Positions 38,799 to 53,033 of a stretch of 64,000 nt of DNA are shown here, in pieces; positions within the stretch are counted from its first letter, which is position 1, and each line of letters starts with the position of its first letter. The translations under genes and the position numbers were made by a program. The DNA is from Oxalobacter aliiformigenes (GTDB taxonomy: Bacteria > Pseudomonadota > Gammaproteobacteria > Burkholderiales > Burkholderiaceae_D). The notes beneath the pieces were generated by a model. The model was given only the letters and a program-made list of their open reading frames with translations. It ran no database searches and was not told the DNA's origin. Location of the stretch: assembly GCF_027116575.1 (NCBI RefSeq), contig NZ_CP098252.1:1426001-1490000 (forward strand). Direction: 5' to 3'.

Positions 38799-39696
38799 CA
38801 AACCCGCCACAGAATCTTTTAAAGAAAAAGTCCTTTTACAACCGGATAACGGATTACATTACCGACAAGCTGTTGCTGTTCCGGTGAAAGGAATACGGAT
38901 TTCCCTGATTAACGAAATCTTCCATATTCTGTTTCCTGCCCCGTTCGCCTGACTTATCCGTTTACGGATGACTGTGTGAATTCCCCTTTGCCGGTCCTGC
39001 AATCATACGGAATAAACAAGACAGACCGCTCCGGATAAACGCACATGCCGTCTGCTTTGCAAAATAGAAAACACACCGTGAAATGACAGAATGGAAAACA
39101 TGGTTCCCGAAAACGACCCATGAAAAAAACCGGATTTCCGGCATACCTGCCGGCTCTCCCTCATGACAGATGCACAGGAATCTCCGGATATTTTGCCAAA
39201 ACCATGTTCCGTCATGAGAAACGGCTATACAAGAATATGCGCAGACATCAACCATATCTGGCAATGCTCATTACGATGGAAAAATATTCAGGAAGTCATT
39301 TCGTAACGGACAACGCCGTCCCGCCAATGCAAAGTGAATCCCGGGTACCCCCCAAGTCTATCCGTTTTCCTGGAGATCAAACGGAAAAACAACCATATAC
39401 CGTTTTTTCCGGTATCGGTATCCTGTTCGCAGGTATAACCCCGACAGTTCAGAGATAACACATGTCCGTATCCTGCTGTCTTTTTCACCGGAAAAAACGG
39501 CAGAACAGGGCTGTGCCGAGGCAAGAAACCCGGGACAGTGACCTTCCAGACACAACGTGCAGGCTTGCGCGATTCACGGCAACGCGATCTGCCAAAGTTG
39601 CCGTCCGTCTCACTGTACCATAAACCGAAACACACAAAACGATACCTGACGATCAGACCGGCAGGACAACCGTTACCTACTGGAAACTGACTGTTT
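38799..39696. other. About 0.9 kb without a recognisable gene
   Basis: Between the proC terminator and the recJ stop no reading frame has both a ribosome site and a family pattern. On the minus strand, 39300-39480 carries short protein-like stretches split over two frames (GYTCEQDTDTG; RYMVVFPFDLQENG). This might be a decayed small secreted-protein gene. No repeats or terminators seen. Confidence 0.4.
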
Positions 39697-41394
39697 TCAT
39701 TTCGGGTCTTCGGCATGTTCGACAAGAAGCTGAACGGACGTCCTGCCATTATATTCATTGGCATCCAGCCGGTATGCCAGCCGGGCGCAACGGGGCAGCA
39801 TGGTCGTACTGCCGAACTGGATAGCGTCGAAGTGACGACCGTTTTTTTCCAGTTGCAGTTTCAGGTGGCGGTCTTTGAGAATGCGCTGGTTCAATACGGT
39901 GAATTCGTCGCAAAACAGGGGAGGCGGAAATCCGTGTCCCCAAACCTGGGCATCCAGCAAGTGGATGAAATCCAGACTGAAACAGTCATCGTCAAGAGAA
40001 CCGTCCGTTTCGACCAGTCTTTCCAGTTGCGTCTGGGTCAGCCAGTCCTTTGCCACCGCCTCGAACGCTTCGGAAAAAACCTCGAATCCATCCGCTTTTA
40101 GCGTCAGACCCGCCGCCATGGCATGCCCTCCGAACTGGACAATCAGGCCAGGATGCCGCTTGGCGATCAGATCCAGTGCATCACGCATGTGAAATTCCGG
40201 AATGGAACGGCCCGATCCTCTCAGTCTGCCATCCTTGCCGGCAGCGAATGCCATCGTCGGCCGGAAATATTTTTCCTTGATACGGGACGCCAGAATACCG
40301 ATGATGCCCTGATGCCAGTCTTCGGACAGAACACAAATCGTCGCCCGGTTTTCCGGCTGGAACCGGGCGATTTTTTCCCTGGCTTCCAGGCGCATGTCCG
40401 CCTCGATTTCCCGCCGCTCGGTATTGATCCGGTTCAGTTCCTCCGCCATCTGCAATGCACGGGATGCATCATCCGTCAGAAGACATTCGATCCCCAGTGC
40501 CATATCCGACAGACGGCCGGCGGCATTCAGCCTTGGCCCCAGCGCAAACCCGAGATCGAAAGGAGAAGCCTTCCGGCAATCCCTGCCTGAAACCATAAAC
40601 AGGGCCGCGACCCCCGGTTGCATGATTCCCGAACGGATACGACGCAATCCCTGTGCCACCAGAATCCGGTTATTGGCATCGAGCCGGACCACATCGGCAA
40701 ACGTGCCCAGCGCCACCAGATCGAGCAAATGATCCAGACGCGGCTGGGTACTTTCATCGAAGACATGCCGCAGCCGCATTTCGGCTCTCAGTGCCAGAAG
40801 GACATAAAACATGACACCGACCCCGGCCAGATGCTTGCTGGGAAAAGGGCAGCCGGGCTGGTTGGGATTGACGACAATGCAGTTCTTCGGCAATTCATCG
40901 CCCGGCAAGTGATGATCGGTCACCAGTACTTCCATCCCCAGCGCTACAGCCCGCCCGATCCCTTCCAGACTGGCGATACCGTTATCGACGGTAACCAGCA
41001 CTTCCGTTCCGTGATTTTTTTTCGCTTCATCCACAATGGCCGGCGTCAATCCGTATCCGTTATCGAAACGGCTCGGTACCATGAAATCGACACGGGCGCC
41101 CATCAGTTTCAATCCGCGAAGCGCAACGGCACAGGCTGTGGCACCATCGCAATCGTAATCCGCGATAACTGTCATTTTCCGGCCACCGGCAATTGCATCG
41201 GCCAGAAAAACGGCCGCCTTGCCAATATTGAGCAACTGTTTCGGCGGGATCATGCCGGAGAGTCCGGTAGACAGTTCAGCCGGTTCGGATATACCCCGTG
41301 CCGCAAAAATCCGCGCTAAAACGGGATGTATACCGGCATCGTGCAAATGCCGGAAACTCTGCAGGGAATAGGGACGGACGGCAATTCGGGTCAT
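39697..41394 (-). CDS. recJ: Single-stranded-DNA exonuclease RecJ
   Basis: 565 aa, normal length. The DHH phosphoesterase motifs are VIADYDCDGATACAVAL, LVTVDNGIAS and VTDHHLPGDELP, followed by the DHHA1 part with GGHAMAAGLTL. RecJ degrades ssDNA 5' to 3' in recombination and mismatch repair. It is divergent from lolC. The 270-bp divergent spacer shows no clear promoter. Confidence 0.95.
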   Translation of the reverse strand: MTRIAVRPYSLQSFRHLHDAGIHPVLARIFAARGISEPAELSTGLSGMIPPKQLLNIGKAAVFLADAIAGGRKMTVIADYDCDGATACAVALRGLKLMGARVDFMVPSRFDNGYGLTPAIVDEAKKNHGTEVLVTVDNGIASLEGIGRAVALGMEVLVTDHHLPGDELPKNCIVVNPNQPGCPFPSKHLAGVGVMFYVLLALRAEMRLRHVFDESTQPRLDHLLDLVALGTFADVVRLDANNRILVAQGLRRIRSGIMQPGVAALFMVSGRDCRKASPFDLGFALGPRLNAAGRLSDMALGIECLLTDDASRALQMAEELNRINTERREIEADMRLEAREKIARFQPENRATICVLSEDWHQGIIGILASRIKEKYFRPTMAFAAGKDGRLRGSGRSIPEFHMRDALDLIAKRHPGLIVQFGGHAMAAGLTLKADGFEVFSEAFEAVAKDWLTQTQLERLVETDGSLDDDCFSLDFIHLLDAQVWGHGFPPPLFCDEFTVLNQRILKDRHLKLQLEKNGRHFDAIQFGSTTMLPRCARLAYRLDANEYNGRTSVQLLVEHAEDPK

Positions 41395-41664
41395 GACAGC
41401 GAAAATCCTGTACGGATACAGAACGGGAAACAGTCAAGGTCAAGGCTGAACCTGTTTCACAAAATTGTCATTTTCGCATTTTTTCCGTTGCACGGGGAAT
41501 TTTTCCGCTGCCTGTCAATTTTTCCACCGCGAAAAGCCGTCACCCACCATACCGGCTTTTCTGTTCCGACATCGCCCATGCGCTAAAGCAAGAAGACAGG
41601 CGATCAATATGTGACGCCAAACCGAATATATGGCAAACTGTGCCATCTTGCCGGGAGTATCACG

Positions 41665-42933
41665 TTGAAAATTTTTTCCAATCTGCCTTTCGAATGGCTC
41701 GTCGGCCTGCGCTATATCCGTTCTGGAAAACGCAGTGGCCGCAACCGTTTCATCTCGTTCATCTCGCTGATATCGATGACCGGTATCGCACTGGGTGTAG
41801 CGGCACTCATCATCGTCTTGTCGGTCATGAACGGTTTCCAGAAAGAAGTCCGCGACCGGATGCTGTCCGTTCTCCCCCACATCGAAGTCCAGGACGTTTT
41901 TGGTTCACTGCCAAACTGGCAGAAAACGGCGGCCACAGTCCGTGAAAACCCGGAAGTGACCGGTACGGCACCTTACGTGATCGGGCAGGCCCTCGTGACC
42001 CGCAATGACCTGATGCGTGGCGTAATTGTGCGTGGAATCGAACCGCAGGAAGAACCCAACGTTTCGGAAATTACCCGCCAGTTCAAATTCGGCAAACTGG
42101 GTGATCTGAAGCCCGGATCGTTCAATATCGCCATCGGCAAGGAACTGGCCCGCGTACTGCGTATCGGTCCCGGAGACAAACTGACTGTCGTCATTCCGCA
42201 AGGGCAGGTGACTCCTGCCGGCGTTCTTCCCCGCCTGAAACAGTTCACGGTCACCGGCATTTTCGAAGCAGGCCATTTCGAATTCGATTCCACACTGGCA
42301 TTTGTCAATATGGAAGATGCCATGCGCATGTTTCGTACCAATTCACCAACCGGATTACGCGTTCAGATCAAAGACATGCATGAAGCTCCTCAGGTAGCGC
42401 ATGAATTGAGCCTGCTGCTTTCCGACGACGATGTCATCGTGCGCGACTGGTCGAAACAGAACCGCAACTGGTTCGCCGCCGTTCAGACCGAAAAGAAAAT
42501 GATGTTCATCATTCTTATGCTGATCATTGCGGTCGCCACATTCAATCTCGTTTCTACCCTGGTCATGACCGTAACGGAAAAACAGGCGGATATCGCCATT
42601 TTGCGGACACTGGGCGCCTCTCCCCGTTCAATCATGAAAATTTTCATGATACAGGGCGCACTGGCTGGCATTTTCGGTACACTGATCGGAACAGGGTTCG
42701 GCATTCTCGTCGCTGTCAACATTGACGTCATTATGCCTTTTATCGAACGCCTGTTCGGTTTCCAGCTTCTGCCGAAAGACATTTATCTGATCAGTTCGCT
42801 GCCATCCGATCTGCAATGGAAGGATGTATTGCTGATCGGGGGGGCATCCATCGTCCTGTCTTTTCTGGCGACACTCTATCCCAGCTGGAGTGCTGCCAAG
42901 GTCAACCCCGCGGAGGCATTACGCTATGAATGA
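41665..42933 (+). CDS. lolC: Lipoprotein-releasing ABC transporter permease LolC/LolE
   Basis: 422 aa from a TTG at 41665, which follows CGGGAGTATCACG and gives the usual LolC N-terminus ([20 protein letters not shown]). A GTG 18 codons earlier is the alternative. The first helix has [20 protein letters not shown] and [14 protein letters not shown]; three further helices (about 285-410) have [20 protein letters not shown], the FtsX-type signature. With LolD it extracts lipoproteins from the inner membrane. Only one LolC/E-type gene is present, so it probably forms a homodimer. Its stop lies 8 nt into lolD. Confidence 0.93.
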   Translation: MKIFSNLPFEWLVGLRYIRSGKRSGRNRFISFISLISMTGIALGVAALIIVLSVMNGFQKEVRDRMLSVLPHIEVQDVFGSLPNWQKTAATVRENPEVTGTAPYVIGQALVTRNDLMRGVIVRGIEPQEEPNVSEITRQFKFGKLGDLKPGSFNIAIGKELARVLRIGPGDKLTVVIPQGQVTPAGVLPRLKQFTVTGIFEAGHFEFDSTLAFVNMEDAMRMFRTNSPTGLRVQIKDMHEAPQVAHELSLLLSDDDVIVRDWSKQNRNWFAAVQTEKKMMFIILMLIIAVATFNLVSTLVMTVTEKQADIAILRTLGASPRSIMKIFMIQGALAGIFGTLIGTGFGILVAVNIDVIMPFIERLFGFQLLPKDIYLISSLPSDLQWKDVLLIGGASIVLSFLATLYPSWSAAKVNPAEALRYE

Positions 42934-43612
42934 AACAGTCTTGTCCTGTGAAGGATTGTGCAAGACATTCCGGCAGGGAGAATATGCCGTTGACGTACTC
43001 AATGGCATCGATTTCGAAGTGAGGGAAGGGGAACGTATCGCTATCGTCGGTGCTTCCGGGTCAGGAAAATCGACTCTGCTGCACCTGTTGGGTGGTCTGG
43101 ATATTCCGACAGCCGGTTCGGTGACCCTGAAAGGGCAGAAGCTCGCCACCTTAAACGAAGCGCAACGCGGTGAACTGCGCAACCGCGCGCTGGGTTTCGT
43201 TTACCAGTTCCACCATCTGCTGCCTGAATTTTCTGCACTGGACAATGTCGCCATGCCCCTAATGATCCGCCGGGAAAAACGTGCTCTGGCCCACGAGGCC
43301 GCACACCGGATACTGGCACGTGTCGGACTGGAAAACAGGGCCGTTCATGTACCGGGAGAACTCTCAGGCGGAGAGCGCCAGCGTGTCGCGCTGGCCCGAG
43401 CGCTTGTCACCCATCCCGCCTGCGTTCTGGCGGATGAACCGACAGGCAATCTGGACCGTACGACGGCACAGCAGATTTTCGATCTGATGCTGGAACTATC
43501 CACCACGCTCAAAACGGCTTTTGTCATCGTCACGCATGATACGGAGCTGGCCCGGCGATGTGACAAAATTTACCGCATGTCGGAAAAAGGACTGTTAAAA
43601 TTACCGGAATAA
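42926..43612 (+). CDS. lolD: Lipoprotein-releasing ABC transporter ATPase LolD
   Basis: 228 aa. The start at 42926 has CGGAGG 9 nt upstream, inside the end of lolC (8-nt overlap). Walker A is [11 protein letters not shown] (about 39-49), the signature [15 protein letters not shown], and Walker [33 protein letters not shown] is the LolD/MacB Q-loop region. It powers LolC/E and LolA loading. Confidence 0.95.
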   Translation: MNETVLSCEGLCKTFRQGEYAVDVLNGIDFEVREGERIAIVGASGSGKSTLLHLLGGLDIPTAGSVTLKGQKLATLNEAQRGELRNRALGFVYQFHHLLPEFSALDNVAMPLMIRREKRALAHEAAHRILARVGLENRAVHVPGELSGGERQRVALARALVTHPACVLADEPTGNLDRTTAQQIFDLMLELSTTLKTAFVIVTHDTELARRCDKIYRMSEKGLLKLPE

Positions 43613-43653
43613 ACCAGATTATTCCGCAATTCGTTTTCTCAATACTCCCGGTC

Positions 43654-44460
43654 ATGTGGATCGATACCCATTGTCATCTTGACGCCCCCGAATTTGCAGG
43701 GCAGGAAAGCCGGATCGCCCGTGATGCAGAAAAAACGGGCATCAGACAAATCGTCATTCCATCCATAAAAAGCGCCAGCTTCGGGCAGGTCGCCGCGCTG
43801 GCCCATACCTGCAACAATTATTCGTACGCGCTGGGAATCCATCCCATATACGTGGCCGACAGTTCGGAAAACGATTTGGAAATCCTCGACAAAGCCCTGG
43901 AAAAAGGCATGGCCGATCCCAGGCTGGTTGCCATCGGAGAAATCGGCCTCGATTTCTACATTCCCGAACTGGCCCGATCACCTCTGCGGGAAAAACAGGA
44001 ACATTTTCTGGAAGCGCAATTGAAAATGGCCCGGAAATACGAATTGCCTGTTTTACTGCATACCCGGCGCTCGGTCGATACCGTTTTAAAACATCTTCGC
44101 AAACAGAAAATCCATCTGGGAATCGCGCATGCTTTCAGCGGCAGTTTCCAGCAGGCCAAAGCTTTCATTGATCTGGGATTCAAGATCAGTTTCTGCGGAA
44201 CCGTCACATATGAACGGGCACACCAGCTCCGCAAACTGGCTGTGGAATTGCCGATCGACACCATGGTAATCGAAACCGACTCGCCCGATCTCCCACCGGC
44301 ATGGAAAAACAGGAAAGAAAACAGTCCATTGGAGTTGCCGCGTATCGGAGAACTGATCGCCGGACTGCGGAACATCTCACCGGATGAACTGGCGATCCGA
44401 ACCAGCCACAGTGCCTGTTCTGCCATTCCGCGACTGGCTCCGTTACTTGCAAAAGGATAA
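43654..44460 (+). CDS. TatD-family hydrolase (second copy)
   Basis: 268 aa, same length as the paralogue at 33316 but well diverged. Metal-site motifs are IDTHCHLDAPEF, AIGEIGLDFY, LPVLLHTRRS, GIAHAFSG and VIETDSPDLPP. It lies directly before comEC (the comEC ATG follows the stop without spacer), so translation may be coupled. Substrate unknown; it could be a nuclease given its DNA-uptake neighbour, which is inference. Confidence 0.9.
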   Translation: MWIDTHCHLDAPEFAGQESRIARDAEKTGIRQIVIPSIKSASFGQVAALAHTCNNYSYALGIHPIYVADSSENDLEILDKALEKGMADPRLVAIGEIGLDFYIPELARSPLREKQEHFLEAQLKMARKYELPVLLHTRRSVDTVLKHLRKQKIHLGIAHAFSGSFQQAKAFIDLGFKISFCGTVTYERAHQLRKLAVELPIDTMVIETDSPDLPPAWKNRKENSPLELPRIGELIAGLRNISPDELAIRTSHSACSAIPRLAPLLAKG

Positions 44461-46923
44461 ATGCATAGTGCGATTGTCGGCTTCATCTTCGGTATAGCAT
44501 GGCTCTACCAGCAATCAACACTTCCCAATAAAGCCGTTCTGTCTGGCATCGCAATCCTTTCGTTTTTCTTTCTGTGCCTTTCCTTCTTCCCGCAGTTCAC
44601 CCGTCGCCTGCCGCTGGCGGCTCCGGTCTCGAGAGCCATTGCCGGATTCGCCTTCGGTATCGTCTGGGCATCAATCCTGGCCTTTCAGGTTCTGAACCAG
44701 AATCTTCCGGAAGCCATGGAAAATCGGGACATGGTTCTGACCGGTACCGTTACGTCCTTGCCGCAACTCTCCGAAGACGGTGTCCGCTTCCGGTTTGCCG
44801 TCGAAAAAGCCGTTTACGAAAACCGGCCTGTCACCATCCCCGACAAAATCATGCTTTCATGGAACAACGGCCATGCTCCTTTTGTCGGCAAACAGGCCCG
44901 CAACGTGCTTCCCGGGCAGAAATGGCAATTCAATGTCCGTCTGAAACGGCCTCACGGCAATGCCAATCCCGGTGGATTCGATTACGAACTCTGGCTTTTC
45001 GAGCAGGGTATCCGCGCTACCGGCTATGTCAGCAACGACGCCAGATTGCCTTATCAAAACGATTTGATCGAACCATTCGTTTTCTCACCGGCCAACATGA
45101 TTGATCTGATCCGTTACCGGCTCAGGGATCGTATTTATCGTGCATTGCCTGAATGCGAATATGCCGGGGTGATTGCGGCACTGGTCATCGGCGACCAGAA
45201 TGCCATTTCCCAGTCGGACTGGGAAGTTTTCAACCGGACAGGCATTTCCCATCTGGTCGCCATTTCCGGCCTGCACATCACACTGGTATCCGGGCTTTTC
45301 GCCGGGCTGGCCAGCGCTCTCTGGCGACGTTCCTTTTTCACGAAAAGACAATTACCGCTTCTGCTGCCCGCCCAGAAAGCGGCGGCTGTCGCCGGCGCAT
45401 TCATGGCACTCGTCTACGTGGCACTGGCCGGTTTCGGCATACCGGCCAGAAGAACACTCTGCATGATCGCCATCGTCGCACTGGCATTGTGGAGAGGACA
45501 GTTGACCCGTTTTTCCCATATCCTTCTGTCCGCAGCCGGTATCGTTCTGTTTTTCGACCCGGTCGCTCTCATGAAGCCGGGTTTCTGGCTGTCATTCGGA
45601 GCAGTCGCCTGTATTCTGTACGCAACAGCAGGAAGAACACAGCGGATCGATGAAAAAGCAACCGGTTTCGTCCGGTTGCGCCACAATTTTGCCAGTGCTG
45701 CCCGGACGCAATGGGCCGTTACCGTCGGTCTGGTTCCGTTGACCATGCTGTTTTTTGGCCGGATATCCGTGATCGGCCCTGTCGCCAACGCCATCGCCAT
45801 TCCGGTCGTCTCCCTTTTCATTACACCGCTGGCCCTGCTCGGCAGCATTCTGCCTTCGCCACTGACCGGCATGGTTTTAAAACCCGTCCATGCCGTCGTC
45901 AGGCTGCTGGCCGTATTTCTCGAATGGCTGGGCACTTTTCCGTTTGCCGTCTGGTCTGCCCCGGCCCCTTCCTTTTACCTGATCGTTTTCGCAATGGCCG
46001 GAACACTCTGGATGCTTGCCCCCAAGGGCTGGCCCCTGCGATACGTCGGCGCACTCTGCTGGTTTCCGCTGTTTTTATCCGTACCGACACATCCCGGCTA
46101 TGGTGAAGCGCATATCAACGTTTTCGATGTCGGGCAGGGAAGTGCCGTCTTCATCGAAACGCAAAAACATCGGCTGCTGTTTGATACCGGCCCCTTGTAT
46201 TTACCGAAATCGGATGCCGCCGACCGAACCATTCTTCCTTATCTGCAATCCCGGGGTATCGGAAAACTTGACGCCATAATCGTCTCCCATGGCGACAACG
46301 ACCATTCGGGCGGACTGCTTACACTGACGAGAGAGATCCCCGTCAGCGAAATCCATTCATCCATGCCGCCCGATTCATTGCTTGTCAGAGTCCTTCCAAA
46401 ACACAGGCCATGTCTGGCCGGACAACGCTGGGAATGGGAAGGCATCCGTTTTGAAATCCTGTATCCCGACAGTGACGATTATCTTGACAAACCAAATAAA
46501 ACCAATAGCTTAAGTTGTGTTCTTAAAGTATCAAACGCAAAATATTCTTTTCTTCTGACAGGTGATATCGAAAGTGGAGAAGAAAGGGAACTGGTCAGCC
46601 GTCACGGCAATGAACTGCAATCGGATATCCTGATCGTTCCGCATCACGGCAGCAAAACCTCCTCAAGCTGGCCGTTCCTTTTTTCCGTCAAACCCCGTAT
46701 CGCTGTTTTTCAGGCCGGTTACCTGAACCGTTACCGGCACCCCCATGTTCAGGTCACGGATCGTTACGATCTCATTGAAACCACCGGCTATCGTACGGAC
46801 AGGGATGGTGCCATCCTGTTCTGGATGGGCGATACTCTGGAAGAGAAAAACTATCGCACGATACGGAAACGATTCTGGCACACTCCCCGCAATGCCGGCC
46901 GGATTTCCGGAAACGCCCCCTGA
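44461..46923 (+). CDS. comEC: DNA-uptake channel protein ComEC/Rec2
   Basis: 820 aa, full length. N-terminal helices and an OB-like DUF4131 region (about 60-200) precede the competence domain with VIGDQNAISQSDWEVFNRTGISHLVAISGLHI-type sequence and many membrane helices (to about 540). The C-terminal metallo-beta-lactamase-like domain has FDVGQGSAVFIE, VSHGDNDHSGG, LLTGDIE and VPHHGSKTSS, so it probably retains nuclease activity. It carries ssDNA across the inner membrane in transformation. Other competence genes are not in the window. Confidence 0.93.
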   Translation: MHSAIVGFIFGIAWLYQQSTLPNKAVLSGIAILSFFFLCLSFFPQFTRRLPLAAPVSRAIAGFAFGIVWASILAFQVLNQNLPEAMENRDMVLTGTVTSLPQLSEDGVRFRFAVEKAVYENRPVTIPDKIMLSWNNGHAPFVGKQARNVLPGQKWQFNVRLKRPHGNANPGGFDYELWLFEQGIRATGYVSNDARLPYQNDLIEPFVFSPANMIDLIRYRLRDRIYRALPECEYAGVIAALVIGDQNAISQSDWEVFNRTGISHLVAISGLHITLVSGLFAGLASALWRRSFFTKRQLPLLLPAQKAAAVAGAFMALVYVALAGFGIPARRTLCMIAIVALALWRGQLTRFSHILLSAAGIVLFFDPVALMKPGFWLSFGAVACILYATAGRTQRIDEKATGFVRLRHNFASAARTQWAVTVGLVPLTMLFFGRISVIGPVANAIAIPVVSLFITPLALLGSILPSPLTGMVLKPVHAVVRLLAVFLEWLGTFPFAVWSAPAPSFYLIVFAMAGTLWMLAPKGWPLRYVGALCWFPLFLSVPTHPGYGEAHINVFDVGQGSAVFIETQKHRLLFDTGPLYLPKSDAADRTILPYLQSRGIGKLDAIIVSHGDNDHSGGLLTLTREIPVSEIHSSMPPDSLLVRVLPKHRPCLAGQRWEWEGIRFEILYPDSDDYLDKPNKTNSLSCVLKVSNAKYSFLLTGDIESGEERELVSRHGNELQSDILIVPHHGSKTSSSWPFLFSVKPRIAVFQAGYLNRYRHPHVQVTDRYDLIETTGYRTDRDGAILFWMGDTLEEKNYRTIRKRFWHTPRNAGRISGNAP

Positions 46924-51057
<4,134 letters not shown>

Positions 51058-51065
51058 ACAACCCA

Positions 51066-51104
51066 GGGCCGGTAAAATCAAAAGGAATTACCGGCCCGTT
51101 TTTT
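51066..51104 (+). terminator. Rho-independent terminator after eno
   Basis: GGGCCGGTAA (51066-51075) pairs with TTACCGGCCC (51088-51097) over a 12-nt loop, then GTTTTTT. It lies just before ftsB, so ftsB would be read through or have its own promoter. Confidence 0.88.
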
Positions 51105-51142
51105 GAATGCCGATCGACCCTGTCAGGATCATGGAAACCACG

Positions 51143-51469
51143 ATGCGTCCGATCACAATCGTACTGGCAGTCCTGCTGATCATCATCCAGTATCCTCTCT
51201 GGCTGGGGAAAGGAGGGTGGTTGCGTGTCTGGGAACTGCACAGGCAGCTGGAAGCCGTTCAGGCCAGAAATGAAGAACAGCGACTGAAAAACGCCAAACT
51301 CGCATCCGAAGTCCAGAGCCTGAATGAAGGAACAGAAGCGATTGAAGAACGTGCACGCAGCGAACTTTCCATGATCAAAAAAGGAGAAATTTTCATCCAG
51401 CTGCTGGAAGATCCCAAAGATGACAAAAAAACCACAGATTTAACAGAAAATCAGATCCGGAAAGAGTGA
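51143..51469 (+). CDS. ftsB: Cell-division protein FtsB
   Basis: 108 aa from [19 protein letters not shown] at 51131 is a near-equal alternative start. One membrane helix (about 4-19) is followed by [14 protein letters not shown], the usual FtsB motif, then a coiled coil (about 33-75) with Glu/Asn/Leu repeats and [20 protein letters not shown]. The C-terminal tail is charged. FtsB links FtsL and FtsQ in the divisome. Position after eno is conserved in proteobacteria. Confidence 0.92.
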   Translation: MRPITIVLAVLLIIIQYPLWLGKGGWLRVWELHRQLEAVQARNEEQRLKNAKLASEVQSLNEGTEAIEERARSELSMIKKGEIFIQLLEDPKDDKKTTDLTENQIRKE

Positions 51470-51563
51470 AATCTATTCCTTTTTAGCGAAATTGATTTAT
51501 AATTTTCAGATCAGATTGATTCAGACAGCTGTTTAAGTGATTGAACAAAAAACTGAAAAAAGT

Positions 51564-51592
51564 TTGACAAAGTCGTCGGGATCGATTATAAT
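51564..51592 (+). promoter_or_regulatory. Consensus sigma70 promoter of tRNA-Asn
   Basis: TTGACA (51564-51569), exactly 17 bp, TATAAT (51587-51592). Both hexamers are perfect. The tRNA begins 13 nt downstream. Confidence 0.9.
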
Positions 51593-51604
51593 TTTTTTCT
51601 CAAT

Positions 51605-51680
51605 TCCTCGATAGCTCAGTCGGTAGAGCGACGGACTGTTAATCCGCAGGTCCCTGGTTCGAGCCCAGGTCGAGGAGCCA
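51605..51680 (+). tRNA. tRNA-Asn (anticodon GUU)
   Basis: 76 nt including encoded CCA. The acceptor TCCTCGA (51605-51611) pairs with TCGAGGA (51670-51676); D arm AGCTCAGTCGGTAGAGC; anticodon GTT at 51638-51640; T arm GGTTCGAGCC. The cloverleaf is complete. Confidence 0.97.
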
Positions 51681-51687
51681 GAATTCA

Positions 51688-51716
51688 AAAGGCCTATGAA
51701 TTTCATAGGCCTTTTT
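51688..51716 (+). terminator. Rho-independent terminator after tRNA-Asn
   Basis: GGCCTATG (51691-51698) pairs with CATAGGCC (51704-51711) over a short AATTT loop, with flanking A and T runs extending the stem and giving TTTTT. Confidence 0.88.
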
Positions 51717-52474
51717 CATTTCCGGAACCACCACTTTTTCCACCATTTGACCTGTCTGGAAAAAATACGACAGGAAACTTTTTTCCGGTCAATCCATCTC
51801 CGGAAACGACCGGTCCGTCCCATTAACAGAACAGACAACATCGCCTATCCATTCTCTGACCTGCCGACACAGCCGTTCAGGAAATTACTGTCCATTTCCC
51901 CACGGAATTTTTTCGCCGGGAAAAAAGAATATCTTTTCGCTGAACCCGGTTTACACCATCAGGCATGACATAACGTACCGCTGTATCCGGCCGTCTGTTA
52001 AATGATCAACCAGACATTGCAACCGTCGTCCGATACACCGCCATTCCGGTGTATGTGCAATGCCTTTCCTTATCGTACAATCAAACCGAACGGCAGTCCT
52101 TGGCGCACGCTTTCGAAACCGGTAATCATTCCTTGCAAACCTGTCCCATTTTCGTCAGGCGATACGAGGTTCCGTCAGTACGAAAACCGTTCTCGCCAGA
52201 ATTTCCTCAGGGACTCCGAATATTGCCGCTGTTGTGCCGGAAGATTTCCGGACACCGGGAACGTCATACGGAGTCTGGCCAGAAGCTTTCGATTTACCGT
52301 TCACCCCCAACTCCATAAACGGATTTTCTCTCCGGCAATATCCATACATTCATTCCGAAAAAATATTGTTTTGATGGAAAAAAACGTTTCGGTATCTCGG
52401 TATATAATATGAAAATTCGATTCGATGCATGACAGGAAAATCCCTGTTCCACCCTAACGAACCAAAGGATAAAG
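51717..52474. other. tRNA-glutaredoxin spacer, no gene recognised
   Basis: These 758 bp show no supported gene, no repeat of the tRNA 3' end and no integrase remnant. TATAAT at 52403-52408 (no good -35) may serve the glutaredoxin gene. Confidence 0.4.
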
Positions 52475-52735
52475 ATGAAAAATTTAATTGAAATGTACGT
52501 CGTGGAAGGTCACAAGGCCTGTGACCTGGCCTGCCAGTTTCTGGAATCCAGAGGCATACCTTTCAAGAAGATCGTTGTCGGAATCGACATGAACCTGGCT
52601 GTTGAAATGTGGGCACGGTCCGGATGCCACACCTTGCCGCAGATTTTCATCGGATACGACCATGTCGGCGGTCTTCCCGAGCTGCTGGATATGGCGGAAA
52701 GCGGTGAACTGGACAAAGTGCTGGCCGAAAACTGA
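52475..52735 (+). CDS. Glutaredoxin-like protein with altered active site
   Basis: 86 aa, glutaredoxin size. The start follows AACCAAAGGATAAAG. The fold markers are present: TLPQIFIGYDHVGGLPELLDM contains the cis-Pro and the GG-x-x-x-L glutathione-site region. The usual CPYC is read as GHKAC (residues 12-16) when the following Ala and Leu are aligned. The first, nucleophilic Cys is then His13 and only Cys16 remains; another Cys is at 20 (CDLAC). It could use a Cys16-Cys20 pair or not be a redox enzyme. A terminator follows, so it is transcribed alone. Confidence 0.8.
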   Translation: MKNLIEMYVVEGHKACDLACQFLESRGIPFKKIVVGIDMNLAVEMWARSGCHTLPQIFIGYDHVGGLPELLDMAESGELDKVLAEN

Positions 52736-52809
52736 CGCGACCGCTTCCGCGAATGACCGGACGGATTTTCGACCGGTCCGGCGGCAGAACCGGACGGGAA
52801 AATTCCGGA

Positions 52810-52836
52810 AAGGGTAACAGAAGTTACCCTTTTTTA
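52810..52836 (+). terminator. Rho-independent terminator after glutaredoxin gene
   Basis: AGGGTAAC (52811-52818), loop AGAA, GTTACCCT (52823-52830), then TTTTT. Perfect 8-bp stem. Confidence 0.88.
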
Positions 52837-53033
52837 TAAAATGCCAGCATCCTGAATCGGCCGGACAGGGTCTATTCTGCCTGTCATGTTGTCATTACGG
52901 GTTATTTCCCACGGGAATCGTTCCAGAGTGAAATAGCATTCCCGATTCCTGTAAAATCCAATCCTTTAAACATGATTCCCGGAACATCCAGGAAAAGGTG
53001 TTCCGCGTTTTCCAGCCGTTGGACTGAACTTAC

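Noticed and set aside
51605..52474. tRNA-Asn as integration site of a mobile element
   Set aside because: No repeat of the tRNA 3' end and no integrase or phage-like gene downstream.
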